A DNA stretch of 41,274 nt from Bacteroidales bacterium UBA5281 (GTDB taxonomy: Bacteria > Bacteroidota > Bacteroidia > Bacteroidales > Lentimicrobiaceae): contig DHSR01000055.1 of assembly GCA_002410555.1 (NCBI GenBank), forward strand, positions 1-41,274. The letters run 5' to 3'. The position numbers and the translations under genes are program-made. The notes under the pieces are model-generated. The model saw only the letters and a list, made by a program, of their open reading frames with translations. It was not told where the DNA came from and ran no database searches. Shown here in pieces: positions 34,388-41,274 of the stretch; position 1 is the first letter of the stretch; every line of letters starts with the position of its first letter.

Positions 34388-35561
34388 ATTCTATATTGAA
34401 ATAGGTGCCATTCAGCAGAGCAAGGATCACGAAATGGTCTGTGGAGATGTGTTTCTTTCCAGAAAGATTAAGGAAGAGAACCGCATCATCACTGTGCTTA
34501 GCGATGGGCTGGGCAGTGGCGTAAAAGCCAATGTGCTGGCCACTTTAACGGCAACCATGGGCCTGAATTTCACCATAGAGCATTTCCCTCCCGAGCAAAC
34601 GGCCAAAACCATACTCGAAACCCTTCCGGTGGATCAGGCACGTAAAATCAGCTATGCTACTTTTACCATTGTGGACATTGACGCCGATGGGGAAACCCAT
34701 ATTGTAAATTTCGACAATCCCGAACCCATCATCCTCAGAGAGGGTAAGATGATTAAAACAGACATCAGCCGGAAATCACTTGCTTCCAAGGAAGACATTG
34801 CCAGGGAACTTACTTACAGTTCTTTCCCGGCAAGGCTGGGCGACAGGGTAATATTGATTTCTGACGGTGTGAGTCAGTCAGGCATTGGCACGGTACCTTT
34901 CCCTTTCGGATGGGATGTACCTGAAGTGGGGAAATGGGTTGGCAGTGTTCTGGAAGATGATGAATTCATTTCGGCACCCGAACTGGCAGGTAAAATTGTG
35001 CAGCGTGCGCAGGCCAACGACATCTATACTGCCAAAGACGACATTTCGTGTATTGTAATTTATTTCAGGCATCCCCGAAAGTTGCTGCTTTGCTCCGGCC
35101 CTCCGTATCATCCTGAAGATGACCACCGACTGGCCATGACCATTGAATCTTTTGGCGGACAAAAGGTACTCTCGGGTGGCACCACGGCTGAAATAGTTTC
35201 CCGTGAACTCGGCAGGCCTATATCGGTAAGTCTGGAATCTTTCTCCAAGGACATTCCGCCCATTTCAACCATGCCAGGCATCGACCTGGTTACCGAGGGT
35301 GTTCTTACCCTGGGAAGGGTTTCGGCCATGCTCGAAGCCGGAATCCAGCTCCCTGTAAAGGGAAAAGATGCCGCATCAGCCCTGCTCAACCTGCTGTTGA
35401 ACAACGACCAGATTTTTTTACTGGCCGGTACCCGCATCAATGAAGCCCATCAGGATCCAACATTGCCTGTAGAGCTGGAAATCAGGCGGAATGTGGTAAA
35501 AAAAATAAAACGATTGCTCGAAGACAAATATTTAAAAGAGGTTGCCCTCGATTTTATCTAA
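34374..35561 (+). CDS. SpoIIE-type PP2C phosphatase linked to HydS
   Basis: This 395-residue protein has a SpoIIE/PP2C phosphatase domain over about 1-230. The metal-site segments are VLSDGLGSGVKAN, VILISDGVSQSGIG and AKDDISCIVIYF. A C-terminal domain of about 160 residues follows (LLLCSGPPYHPEDDHRLAMTI ... ALDFI) that I do not recognise. It starts inside the last codons of hydS, so the two are translationally coupled. Phosphatases of this family usually dephosphorylate anti-sigma-factor antagonists or other Ser/Thr targets. The target is not in this window. The expected role is to turn HydS's H2 or redox signal into a change in transcription. Confidence 0.9.
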   Translation: MKKDEFYIEIGAIQQSKDHEMVCGDVFLSRKIKEENRIITVLSDGLGSGVKANVLATLTATMGLNFTIEHFPPEQTAKTILETLPVDQARKISYATFTIVDIDADGETHIVNFDNPEPIILREGKMIKTDISRKSLASKEDIARELTYSSFPARLGDRVILISDGVSQSGIGTVPFPFGWDVPEVGKWVGSVLEDDEFISAPELAGKIVQRAQANDIYTAKDDISCIVIYFRHPRKLLLCSGPPYHPEDDHRLAMTIESFGGQKVLSGGTTAEIVSRELGRPISVSLESFSKDIPPISTMPGIDLVTEGVLTLGRVSAMLEAGIQLPVKGKDAASALLNLLLNNDQIFLLAGTRINEAHQDPTLPVELEIRRNVVKKIKRLLEDKYLKEVALDFI

Positions 35562-35580
35562 AAACTAAAAAAACTGAACG

Positions 35581-35850
35581 ATGAACAAGATGGTAGAAGT
35601 GAGCATTTGTTATGGCACCCTTTGTTTTGTAATGGGTGGCGCAGCCTTTGAAATGATGGGCGACAAGCTACCCGACGACCTGAAAGATAAGGTTGCCATT
35701 AAAGGGATGAACTGCCCGGGATATTGTAACACCCAGGAACAGGGCCGACCACCATTTGTAATGGTTAATCAAAAATTGATCGCCGGGGCCAACCTCAATA
35801 AGGTTATTGAATTTATCAGGAAGGAGGTTGATCATGGCACAAACCAATAA
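35581..35850 (+). CDS. Thioredoxin-fold [2Fe-2S] ferredoxin, second copy
   Basis: This 89-residue protein has CYGTLC near residues 10-15 and CPGYC near 45-49, the four ligands of a NuoE C-terminal-like ferredoxin, then a GRPPFVMVNQKLIAGANLNKVIEFI tail. It is distinct in sequence from the copy at 32309-32566. Its last 17 bases overlap the start of the catalytic hydrogenase, so the two are probably made together and pass electrons to one another. Confidence 0.88.
   Translation: MNKMVEVSICYGTLCFVMGGAAFEMMGDKLPDDLKDKVAIKGMNCPGYCNTQEQGRPPFVMVNQKLIAGANLNKVIEFIRKEVDHGTNQ
35821..35827 (+). promoter_or_regulatory. Strong Shine-Dalgarno for the catalytic hydrogenase
   Basis: AAGGAGG lies 6 bases before the ATG at 35834. 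Such a site is unusual among the genes here and fixes the start at 35834, inside the preceding ferredoxin gene, rather than at the earlier in-frame ATG at 35807. Confidence 0.8.
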
Positions 35851-37279
35851 TGCCACGCTGATCCGCCGCGAAATCATCACCCGCCTGTGTAGGCTGTATC
35901 TGGAGAACCGGCTTGAAGATATAGATCGTATTGCACTGGAAATGGCTCCCCGAAATGGAACCCAGGCCGGAGGAAACCGTTGTTGCATACATAAATCCCG
36001 CGCAATCATTAAATACCGCGTTATGGCGTTATTGGGGTTTAATGTTTCGGATGAAACCGACGAACTGGAAAGCTTGTATAGCTATGCACTTCGGGCATTA
36101 AGTCATACTGAACCAGAAAAAGGAGTGCTTACCGTAGTTGACGAAGCCTGCACATCGTGCGTGAAGAGTAATTATGTAGTATCCAACCTTTGCAGGGGCT
36201 GTCTGGCCAGTCATTGCATGGTGATCTGTCCAAAAAATGCCATTACCATGGAGCATGGTCAGGCAAAAATAGACCCCTTGAAATGTGTGGGCTGTGGGCT
36301 GTGTAAGGATGCCTGTCCCTATCATGCCATAATATATGTGCCCATTCCCTGCGAGGAATCCTGTCCGGTAAAAGCCATATACCGCAATGCCGAAGGTGTG
36401 GAAGAAATTGACTACGATAAATGTATACATTGTGGGCGATGCATGGTGGCCTGTCCTTTTGGGGCTGTAATGTACAGATCGCAGATTATTAACGTATTAC
36501 ATGACATTTCAAAACCCGGACGACAGGTGATTGCCATGCTTGCTCCCGCCATTTGCGGTCAGTTTAAGGCTTCCTATGCACAGGTGGCTACCGCAGTTAA
36601 AAACCTGGGATTTACCGATGTATTTGAAGTGGCAGAAGGGGCGGTGTTAACCGCAAAAGAAGAAGCAAGAGAACTGGAAGAAATACTAGAACAGGGTCAG
36701 CAATTTTTGACTACCTCCTGCTGTCCGGCTTATGTTGAATTAACGGAAAAGCAATTGCCGGCACTTAAGCCATATGTTTCACATACTCCCTCGCCCATGC
36801 GATATTCAGCCGAAATGGTAACACAAAAATATCCTGAAGCTACCATAGTGTTCATTGGCCCTTGTGTGGCCAAACAGGCTGAGGCACGAAGATATCCTGG
36901 CATAGATTATGTTATGACTTTTGAAGAGTTGGGAGCCATGATGATTGCCATGAAAGTTGACTTACAAACTTTTGAGGCAATTACTGAAGAGGAGGCGCTT
37001 CCCGAAAGGCGGTTTGCCATGAGTAATGGCGTTTTGGACTCAGTAGCTGCCTATTACAAAGGTCCTTCCTTAAGCCCGTTGGTAATTAGCGGGCTACACA
37101 AGAAAAATATTGCATCATTACGTCGGATTGCTACGGGCAAGCATGAATGGAATATGATTGAGGTAATGGCTTGTGAGGGTGGTTGTCTGGCCGGCCCTGC
37201 CGGCATCAGTTCACCTGAAGTGGCCCGAAAACTCTTCAACACCCAGGCGGGGGTAGTAACAGAGCAACCTGCAATGTAA
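35834..37279 (+). CDS. hydA: Catalytic [FeFe] hydrogenase, group-B-like
   Basis: This 481-residue protein has an N-terminal helical region with a CC motif (Cys50-51). A Cys-rich [4Fe-4S] region follows at about 105-210 with at least three clusters (CTSC...CRGCLASHCMVICP, CVGCGLCKDACP, CIHCGRCMVACP, plus CEESCP). The H-cluster domain is at 230-460. Both Cys296 (proton relay) and Cys297 (ligand) are kept in TTSCCPAY, with Cys344 in IGPCVAKQAE, and Cys447 and Cys451 in VMACEGGCLAGP. The intact TSCCP contrasts with the altered TACP in HydS, so this should be the enzyme that makes or uses H2. The N-terminal extension and the motif variants fit group B. The maturases HydE, HydF and HydG are not in the window. 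Confidence 0.92.
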   Translation: MAQTNNATLIRREIITRLCRLYLENRLEDIDRIALEMAPRNGTQAGGNRCCIHKSRAIIKYRVMALLGFNVSDETDELESLYSYALRALSHTEPEKGVLTVVDEACTSCVKSNYVVSNLCRGCLASHCMVICPKNAITMEHGQAKIDPLKCVGCGLCKDACPYHAIIYVPIPCEESCPVKAIYRNAEGVEEIDYDKCIHCGRCMVACPFGAVMYRSQIINVLHDISKPGRQVIAMLAPAICGQFKASYAQVATAVKNLGFTDVFEVAEGAVLTAKEEARELEEILEQGQQFLTTSCCPAYVELTEKQLPALKPYVSHTPSPMRYSAEMVTQKYPEATIVFIGPCVAKQAEARRYPGIDYVMTFEELGAMMIAMKVDLQTFEAITEEEALPERRFAMSNGVLDSVAAYYKGPSLSPLVISGLHKKNIASLRRIATGKHEWNMIEVMACEGGCLAGPAGISSPEVARKLFNTQAGVVTEQPAM

Positions 37280-37336
37280 AAGACATTGAATGAATGGAAA
37301 AATTTGATTTAAACCAATAAAAACAAACAAATAGAA

Positions 37337-38893
37337 ATGACTGTTGCTGAAAAATTGGCCTTATTGAAGGCAAAAAGAGCACAAGTGCTTGAAATGGGCG
37401 GCAAAGACCGGGTAGACAAACAACACGATAAAGGTAAGTTGACGGCCCGCGAGCGGATCGACCTGCTTTTCGATGAAGGCACTTTCCGCGAACTGGATAC
37501 TTTTGTATCCCATCGCTCCACCAATTTTGGGATGGAGAAAATAGATATAGCTGCCGACGGTGTGATTACCGGTCATGGTTTGATAAATGGTCGTCCGGTA
37601 TTTGCTTTTTCCCAGGATTTTACCTCCATTGGTGGTTCACTGGGTGAAATGCATGCTGCTAAAATTTGTAAAATAATGGACCTGGCGCTCAAATCGGGTG
37701 CCCCGGTGGTTGGATTAAACGATTCGGGTGGCGCCCGGGTGGAAGAAGGTGTGGATGCCCTGAAAGGCTATGGAGACGTATTTTTCAGGAATGCACGCGC
37801 TTCGGGCGTAATTCCCCAGATTTCGGCCATTATGGGACCCTGCGCGGGCGGAGCCGTTTATTCGCCTGCGCTCACCGACTTTGTGTTCATGGTAAAGAAA
37901 ACCAGCCATATGTTCATCACCAGTCCTTACGTGATAAAAACTGTAACCGGTGAAGAAACGAGTTTCGAGGAATTGGGTGGAGCCATGGTACACAATACCA
38001 AAAGCGGAAATGCACACTTTGCCTGCGAAAACGATGAAGAAACCATCGAAAGCATTCGGGAATTGTTAGAATACCTACCTGATAACAATATGGAAATAAC
38101 CCCCAAAGTTGAGATGGATGACGATCCCGGGCGCTTATGTCCTATGCTGGATACCATCGTTCCCGATGACCCCAGATCACCTTATGACATGAAAGAGGTG
38201 GTTAAAGAGGTAGTTGACAATGGGGAATTTTTTGAAGTTCACGAACATTTTGCTGAGAACTGCATTGTAGGTTTCGCCCGTTTGAATAACCGTTCTGTCG
38301 GTATCATCGGCAATCAACCCATGGTTTCCGCAGGCTGTCTCGATATAGATGCTTCTGATAAAATCAGCCGTTTTATCCGCACCTGTGATGCTTTTAATAT
38401 TCCCATCATCACTTTTGTTGATGTACCCGGTTATTTACCCGGAGTGAACCAGGAATGGGGTGGCATTATCCGTCATGGTGCCAAACTGCTTTGGAGCTAT
38501 TCCGAAGCAACCATACCTAAATTTACTGTGGTGGTGCGCAAGAATTATGGTGGCTCATATGTAGCCATGAGTTCACAGCATCTGGGTGCCGATATGGTGT
38601 TTGCCTGGCCTACTGCCGAAATTGCAGTAATGGGCGCTAAAGGCGCAGTAGAGGTGCTTTCGGGCTACCGTAAAGAGATAAAAGAGGCCGAAGACAAAGA
38701 AGCCAAAACCAAAGAAAAGATCGCACAATACGAAGAAACATTCAGCGTACCTTATATGGCTGCACAACGCGGCTATGTGGATGATGTTATCCTGCCGAGT
38801 GAAACGCGTGTGCGACTGATTGATGCCCTGGAAGTGCTCGCTTCAAAAAGCGAAACACTTCCTCCTAAAAAACATGGTAACATCCCTCAATAA
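37337..38893 (+). CDS. mmdA: Acyl-CoA carboxyltransferase, methylmalonyl-CoA 12S/MmdA type
   Basis: This 518-residue protein is a full-length carboxyltransferase of the propionyl-CoA carboxylase beta / MmdA / transcarboxylase 12S family. Features include KGKLTARERIDLLFDEGTF, the N-lobe oxyanion GGSLGEMHAAKI and GPCAGGAVYSPAL, the C-lobe PGYLPGVNQEWGGIIRHGAKLL, and the ending PPKKHGNIPQ. It moves a carboxyl group between methylmalonyl-CoA and biotin. It begins 57 bases after the hydrogenase and could share its transcript. A small MmdE-like gene and a biotin-bearing pyruvate carboxyltransferase follow. Confidence 0.93.
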   Translation: MTVAEKLALLKAKRAQVLEMGGKDRVDKQHDKGKLTARERIDLLFDEGTFRELDTFVSHRSTNFGMEKIDIAADGVITGHGLINGRPVFAFSQDFTSIGGSLGEMHAAKICKIMDLALKSGAPVVGLNDSGGARVEEGVDALKGYGDVFFRNARASGVIPQISAIMGPCAGGAVYSPALTDFVFMVKKTSHMFITSPYVIKTVTGEETSFEELGGAMVHNTKSGNAHFACENDEETIESIRELLEYLPDNNMEITPKVEMDDDPGRLCPMLDTIVPDDPRSPYDMKEVVKEVVDNGEFFEVHEHFAENCIVGFARLNNRSVGIIGNQPMVSAGCLDIDASDKISRFIRTCDAFNIPIITFVDVPGYLPGVNQEWGGIIRHGAKLLWSYSEATIPKFTVVVRKNYGGSYVAMSSQHLGADMVFAWPTAEIAVMGAKGAVEVLSGYRKEIKEAEDKEAKTKEKIAQYEETFSVPYMAAQRGYVDDVILPSETRVRLIDALEVLASKSETLPPKKHGNIPQ

Positions 38894-38905
38894 AAAATTT
38901 GTGCT

Positions 38906-39088
38906 ATGACTCCACATGAAAAGAAAATGAAAGCTGCTGCCATTGCAGTAAGTTATTTCGTACAGGAAAACCAGAATGAAAAGACCTCTGAAAAAGCTCC
39001 TGCATGGGGCAGAATGGGAGCGAAAATGGCTATGTCAAAACGTGAATTTATTCAACGTAAAGGCAAAGGTCTTTGGATTCCAAAATAA
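38906..39088 (+). CDS. Small MmdE/OadG-tail-like protein
   Basis: This 60-residue basic protein sits between the two carboxyltransferase genes (12 bases after one, 29 before the other). AAAIAVSYFVQEN followed by WGRMGAKMAMSKREFIQRKGKG resembles the C-terminal cytoplasmic segment of OadG/MmdD subunits and the MmdE-type epsilon subunit, without any membrane helix. It may bind the carboxyltransferase and stabilise the complex. The assignment rests on position and a loose motif match. Confidence 0.7.
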   Translation: MTPHEKKMKAAAIAVSYFVQENQNEKTSEKAPAWGRMGAKMAMSKREFIQRKGKGLWIPK

Positions 39089-39117
39089 ATAATAACCAAA
39101 ACAAAAGAAACACAATA

Positions 39118-41043
39118 ATGAGAACATTCGATAAACATGGGGTACTTGAAATGACCCCAGTCAACTACGATGTCAATCGGCCGGCAGCCTCCAATCCGGT
39201 AAAAATCCAGGATTTGAGTTTGCGCGACGGTCATCAATCTTTGTTTGCTACCCGTGGCCGTACCGAAGATATGATTCCGGTAGCCAAACTGCTGGATGAG
39301 GTGGGTTTTCATGCCATAGAAACCTGGGGCGGAGCCACCTTCGATACCATGCACCGTTACCTGAATGAGGACCCATGGGAAAGGCTACGCATGCTGAAAA
39401 AACATATGCCTAAAACGCCTTTTTTCATGTTGTTGCGCGGCCAAAACGTTGTGGGCTACCGAAATTATGCTGATGACGTAGTAGAAAATTTTGTGCAGCG
39501 TGCCTGCGATAATGGCATGGATATTTTCCGATGCTTTGATGCGCTAAATGATTACCGCAACTTTGAAACTGCGGCCAAAATCGTAAAGCAAAATAAAAAG
39601 CACTTCCAGGGAACCATTTGCTACACCCTTACCGAACCACGTATGGGCGGCGAGACCTACAACATTGATTATTACCTGAACAAAGCCAAAGAGTTAATCG
39701 ATTTCGGTGTAGATTCTATTTGTATTAAGGATATGGCCGGCCTGATTGCGCCCTATGACATCTACAACCTGATAGTGGAACTTAAGAAAATTACGGATAT
39801 TCCCATCAATCTGCATACCCACTTTACTTCGGGAATGGGTGATCTGGCCATTTTTAAGGCCATTGAAGCCGGTGTAGACATTGTAGATACCTGTATGGCC
39901 CCATACGCTTACCGTACTTCACACCCTGCGGTGGAGCCGCTCGTAATTTCATTGCTCGGCACCAATCGCGATACCGGATTTGATATCAATAAACTCTCCG
40001 AAATCAATGCCATTATGGAGACCATCATACCCAAGTATAAGCATCTGGCCAATAATCCCAAATATTCTATTATTGATACGGATGTTATTTTGCACCAGAC
40101 ACCCGGTGGCATGCTCAGCAACCTGGTGAACCAGCTTAAAGGCATGGGCGCATTGGATAAACTAGACGAAGTTTTCCGCATGTTACCCAAGGTAAGGAAA
40201 GATCTCGGACAGGTTCCTTTGGTTACCCCTACCAGCCAGATTGTGGGTGTACAAACCGTAAATAATGTTTTATTTGACACCTATGAAGGCGAATATGCCA
40301 ACATTACAGAACAGGTGAAAGACCTTTGTTATGGTCTATACGGCAAAACTCCCCTGCCCATCAATGAAGAACTTCGTGCCAAAGCCCTGAAAAACTATCC
40401 TCGCGGTGAGCAGCACATCACCGTAAGACCGGGAAGCGTTTTGGAACCCGAAATGCCCCAGGTTCGCCAAGAGGTGAAAGGCCTGGCCAAAGACCTGGAT
40501 GATGAACTGATTTACGCCCTTTATCCCGTTACCGGGAAACGCTTCCTGAAATGGAAATACGGACTGGAAGAAGTACCTGCCGATGTTAAACCCAAAACAA
40601 TGGAAGATGTTAAGAGAGAAGATGAACTGGTTGCAAAGGCACTATCAGGCGAACTCACCGCTAAAAGGGATGGTGAGGAAACCGGTAGGCGTGAGATGGA
40701 GGTATTCGTTGACGGTGAGAAATTTAATGTTTCTATACCTGATATTAAAATTGCCGGCAATGGTGGTGCCCGCTCCAGGAAGATAAGAAAAGAGCCTGCC
40801 ACCAAAAAGAAAGAAGTTTCTTCAGGTGCTTTGCTGGCTCCCATCCCCGGTATGTTGGTTGAATACCGCAAAAAGAATGGCGATGTAGTTAAAGCCGGAG
40901 AAACAGTGGTGGTAATTGAAGCCATGAAGATGATGAACAACTTTAAAGCACCGGTTGATGGCGTAATCAGCGAAATCAACTTTAAGTCAGGTGATGCCGT
41001 TGCCAAAAACGATGTATTGTTTGTGGTTGAACCTCAAGCGTAG
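39118..41043 (+). CDS. Pyruvate carboxyltransferase with biotin domain (transcarboxylase 5S / OadA / PycB type)
   Basis: The frame is open from 39073, but the ATG at 39118 (MRTFDKHGVLEMTPVNYD) is a better start, giving 641 residues. An HMG-lyase-like TIM barrel comes first (IQDLSLRDGHQSLFATR, with metal-binding Asp and the HTH of NLHTHFTSG). The conserved carboxylase domain follows (NNVLFDTYEGEYANITEQVKDLCYGLYGKTP). A Lys-rich linker leads to a biotinyl domain with Lys604 in EAMKMM, 37 residues from the end. It transfers CO2 between biotin and pyruvate/oxaloacetate. With the MmdA-like subunit it would form a soluble methylmalonyl-CoA:pyruvate transcarboxylase; without a membrane beta subunit here, a sodium pump is less likely. 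A terminator follows. Confidence 0.92.
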   Translation: MRTFDKHGVLEMTPVNYDVNRPAASNPVKIQDLSLRDGHQSLFATRGRTEDMIPVAKLLDEVGFHAIETWGGATFDTMHRYLNEDPWERLRMLKKHMPKTPFFMLLRGQNVVGYRNYADDVVENFVQRACDNGMDIFRCFDALNDYRNFETAAKIVKQNKKHFQGTICYTLTEPRMGGETYNIDYYLNKAKELIDFGVDSICIKDMAGLIAPYDIYNLIVELKKITDIPINLHTHFTSGMGDLAIFKAIEAGVDIVDTCMAPYAYRTSHPAVEPLVISLLGTNRDTGFDINKLSEINAIMETIIPKYKHLANNPKYSIIDTDVILHQTPGGMLSNLVNQLKGMGALDKLDEVFRMLPKVRKDLGQVPLVTPTSQIVGVQTVNNVLFDTYEGEYANITEQVKDLCYGLYGKTPLPINEELRAKALKNYPRGEQHITVRPGSVLEPEMPQVRQEVKGLAKDLDDELIYALYPVTGKRFLKWKYGLEEVPADVKPKTMEDVKREDELVAKALSGELTAKRDGEETGRREMEVFVDGEKFNVSIPDIKIAGNGGARSRKIRKEPATKKKEVSSGALLAPIPGMLVEYRKKNGDVVKAGETVVVIEAMKMMNNFKAPVDGVISEINFKSGDAVAKNDVLFVVEPQA

Positions 41044-41090
41044 TTCATTTGGGTATCCCGCAGATCACATTATATTTTTGGTCTGACACA

Positions 41091-41122
41091 AAAGAGAGGC
41101 TGGGTAATTCCGGCCTCTTTTT
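41091..41122 (+). terminator. Rho-independent terminator of the transcarboxylase genes
   Basis: AAAGAGAGGCTGG (41091-41103) pairs with the strand ending in GGCCTCTTTTT (41110-41122), with two G-T pairs, over a 6-base loop, and runs into T residues. It lies 48 bases after the last stop codon. Confidence 0.85.
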
Positions 41123-41155
41123 GATTTTTACCTTCCAGTCTCAGGCGAAATCTGT

Positions 41156-41274
41156 TGATCTGTGATCGGTGATCGGTAATCTGTGATTAGTGACCTGTAA
41201 TCTGTGGTTAAGTATTCAACCCTCAATCCGCAATCTGAAGCGGAGCTCACCGAGGGTAAATCTGCAATCCGCAA
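41156..41274. repeat. Degenerate short tandem repeats at the window end
   Basis: The stretch is made of imperfect repeats of ATCTGTGATCGGT / AATCTGTGATTAGT / AATCTGTGG, then CAATCCGCAATCTG and CTGCAATCCGCAA, with an ACCCTC / GAGGGT inverted pair. It has no coding potential. Low-complexity spacers of this type are common between Bacteroidota operons. Confidence 0.65.

Noticed and set aside
41156..41274. Possible CRISPR array
   Set aside because: Repeats are about 10-14 bases, imperfect, without regular unique spacers.

Overview
The window looks like chromosome from an anaerobic, fermentative member of the Bacteroidota (Bacteroidales-like). The evidence is: two secreted proteins with type IX secretion (T9SS) C-terminal sorting domains; Oar-type TonB receptors with carboxypeptidase-like N-terminal domains; BACON and WbqC families; Bacteroidota-type -7 boxes (TAnnTTTG) upstream of many genes; and sparse Shine-Dalgarno sequences. 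The organism name is an inference.

Layout. 1-122: start of a secreted protein cut by the window edge. 465-1526: an IS5-family transposase inactivated by one in-frame TGA. 1701-9043 (minus strand): a MuiA/DUF4139 protein carrying an inserted TonB-receptor-like module; a metal-type TonB receptor whose frame is broken near both ends; the DtxR/MntR-type regulator directly upstream of it, with a candidate operator; and an S9 prolyl-oligopeptidase-like peptidase. 9396-13789: a T9SS-exported Ycf48-like repeat protein, a DUF6051-type alpha/beta hydrolase and a membrane LytTR regulator. 14042-21360 (minus strand): an Oar receptor with a BACON/OB-fold lipoprotein, then a chimeric gene that joins the front of an Oar receptor to an NlpC/P60 peptidase domain, preceded by an intact SH3-NlpC/P60 paralogue. 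21620-29047: a 7TM-HD (PgpH-like) phosphodiesterase, a 56-aa conserved protein, a WbqC protein, a tandem thioredoxin pair (one cytoplasmic, one lipoprotein), an orphan transposase zinc-ribbon protein and a secreted C10 cysteine protease.

29402-37279 is the most interesting block: a same-strand run encoding an Fe-alcohol dehydrogenase, an NfnA/PyrK-like flavoprotein that has lost all its [2Fe-2S] ligands, the NADH-sensing repressor Rex, a thioredoxin-fold ferredoxin, a sensory [FeFe] hydrogenase (HydS) with PAS domain, a SpoIIE-type phosphatase, a second thioredoxin-fold ferredoxin, and a catalytic group-B-like [FeFe] hydrogenase. Two perfect TGTTAA-N4-TTAACA palindromes, 20 bp apart centre to centre, lie just upstream of the -7 box of the first gene and match the Rex operator pattern. 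The block therefore appears to join NADH/NAD+ sensing (Rex) to H2 sensing (HydS plus phosphatase) around one ethanol/H2 redox-disposal set.

37337-41043 follows on the same strand: a carboxyltransferase (12S/MmdA-like), a 60-aa MmdE/OadG-tail-like protein and a pyruvate-carboxyltransferase subunit with its own biotin domain, closed by a strong terminator. With no membrane decarboxylase subunit here, this fits a soluble methylmalonyl-CoA:pyruvate transcarboxylase of propionate/succinate fermentation, functionally consistent with the redox genes before it.
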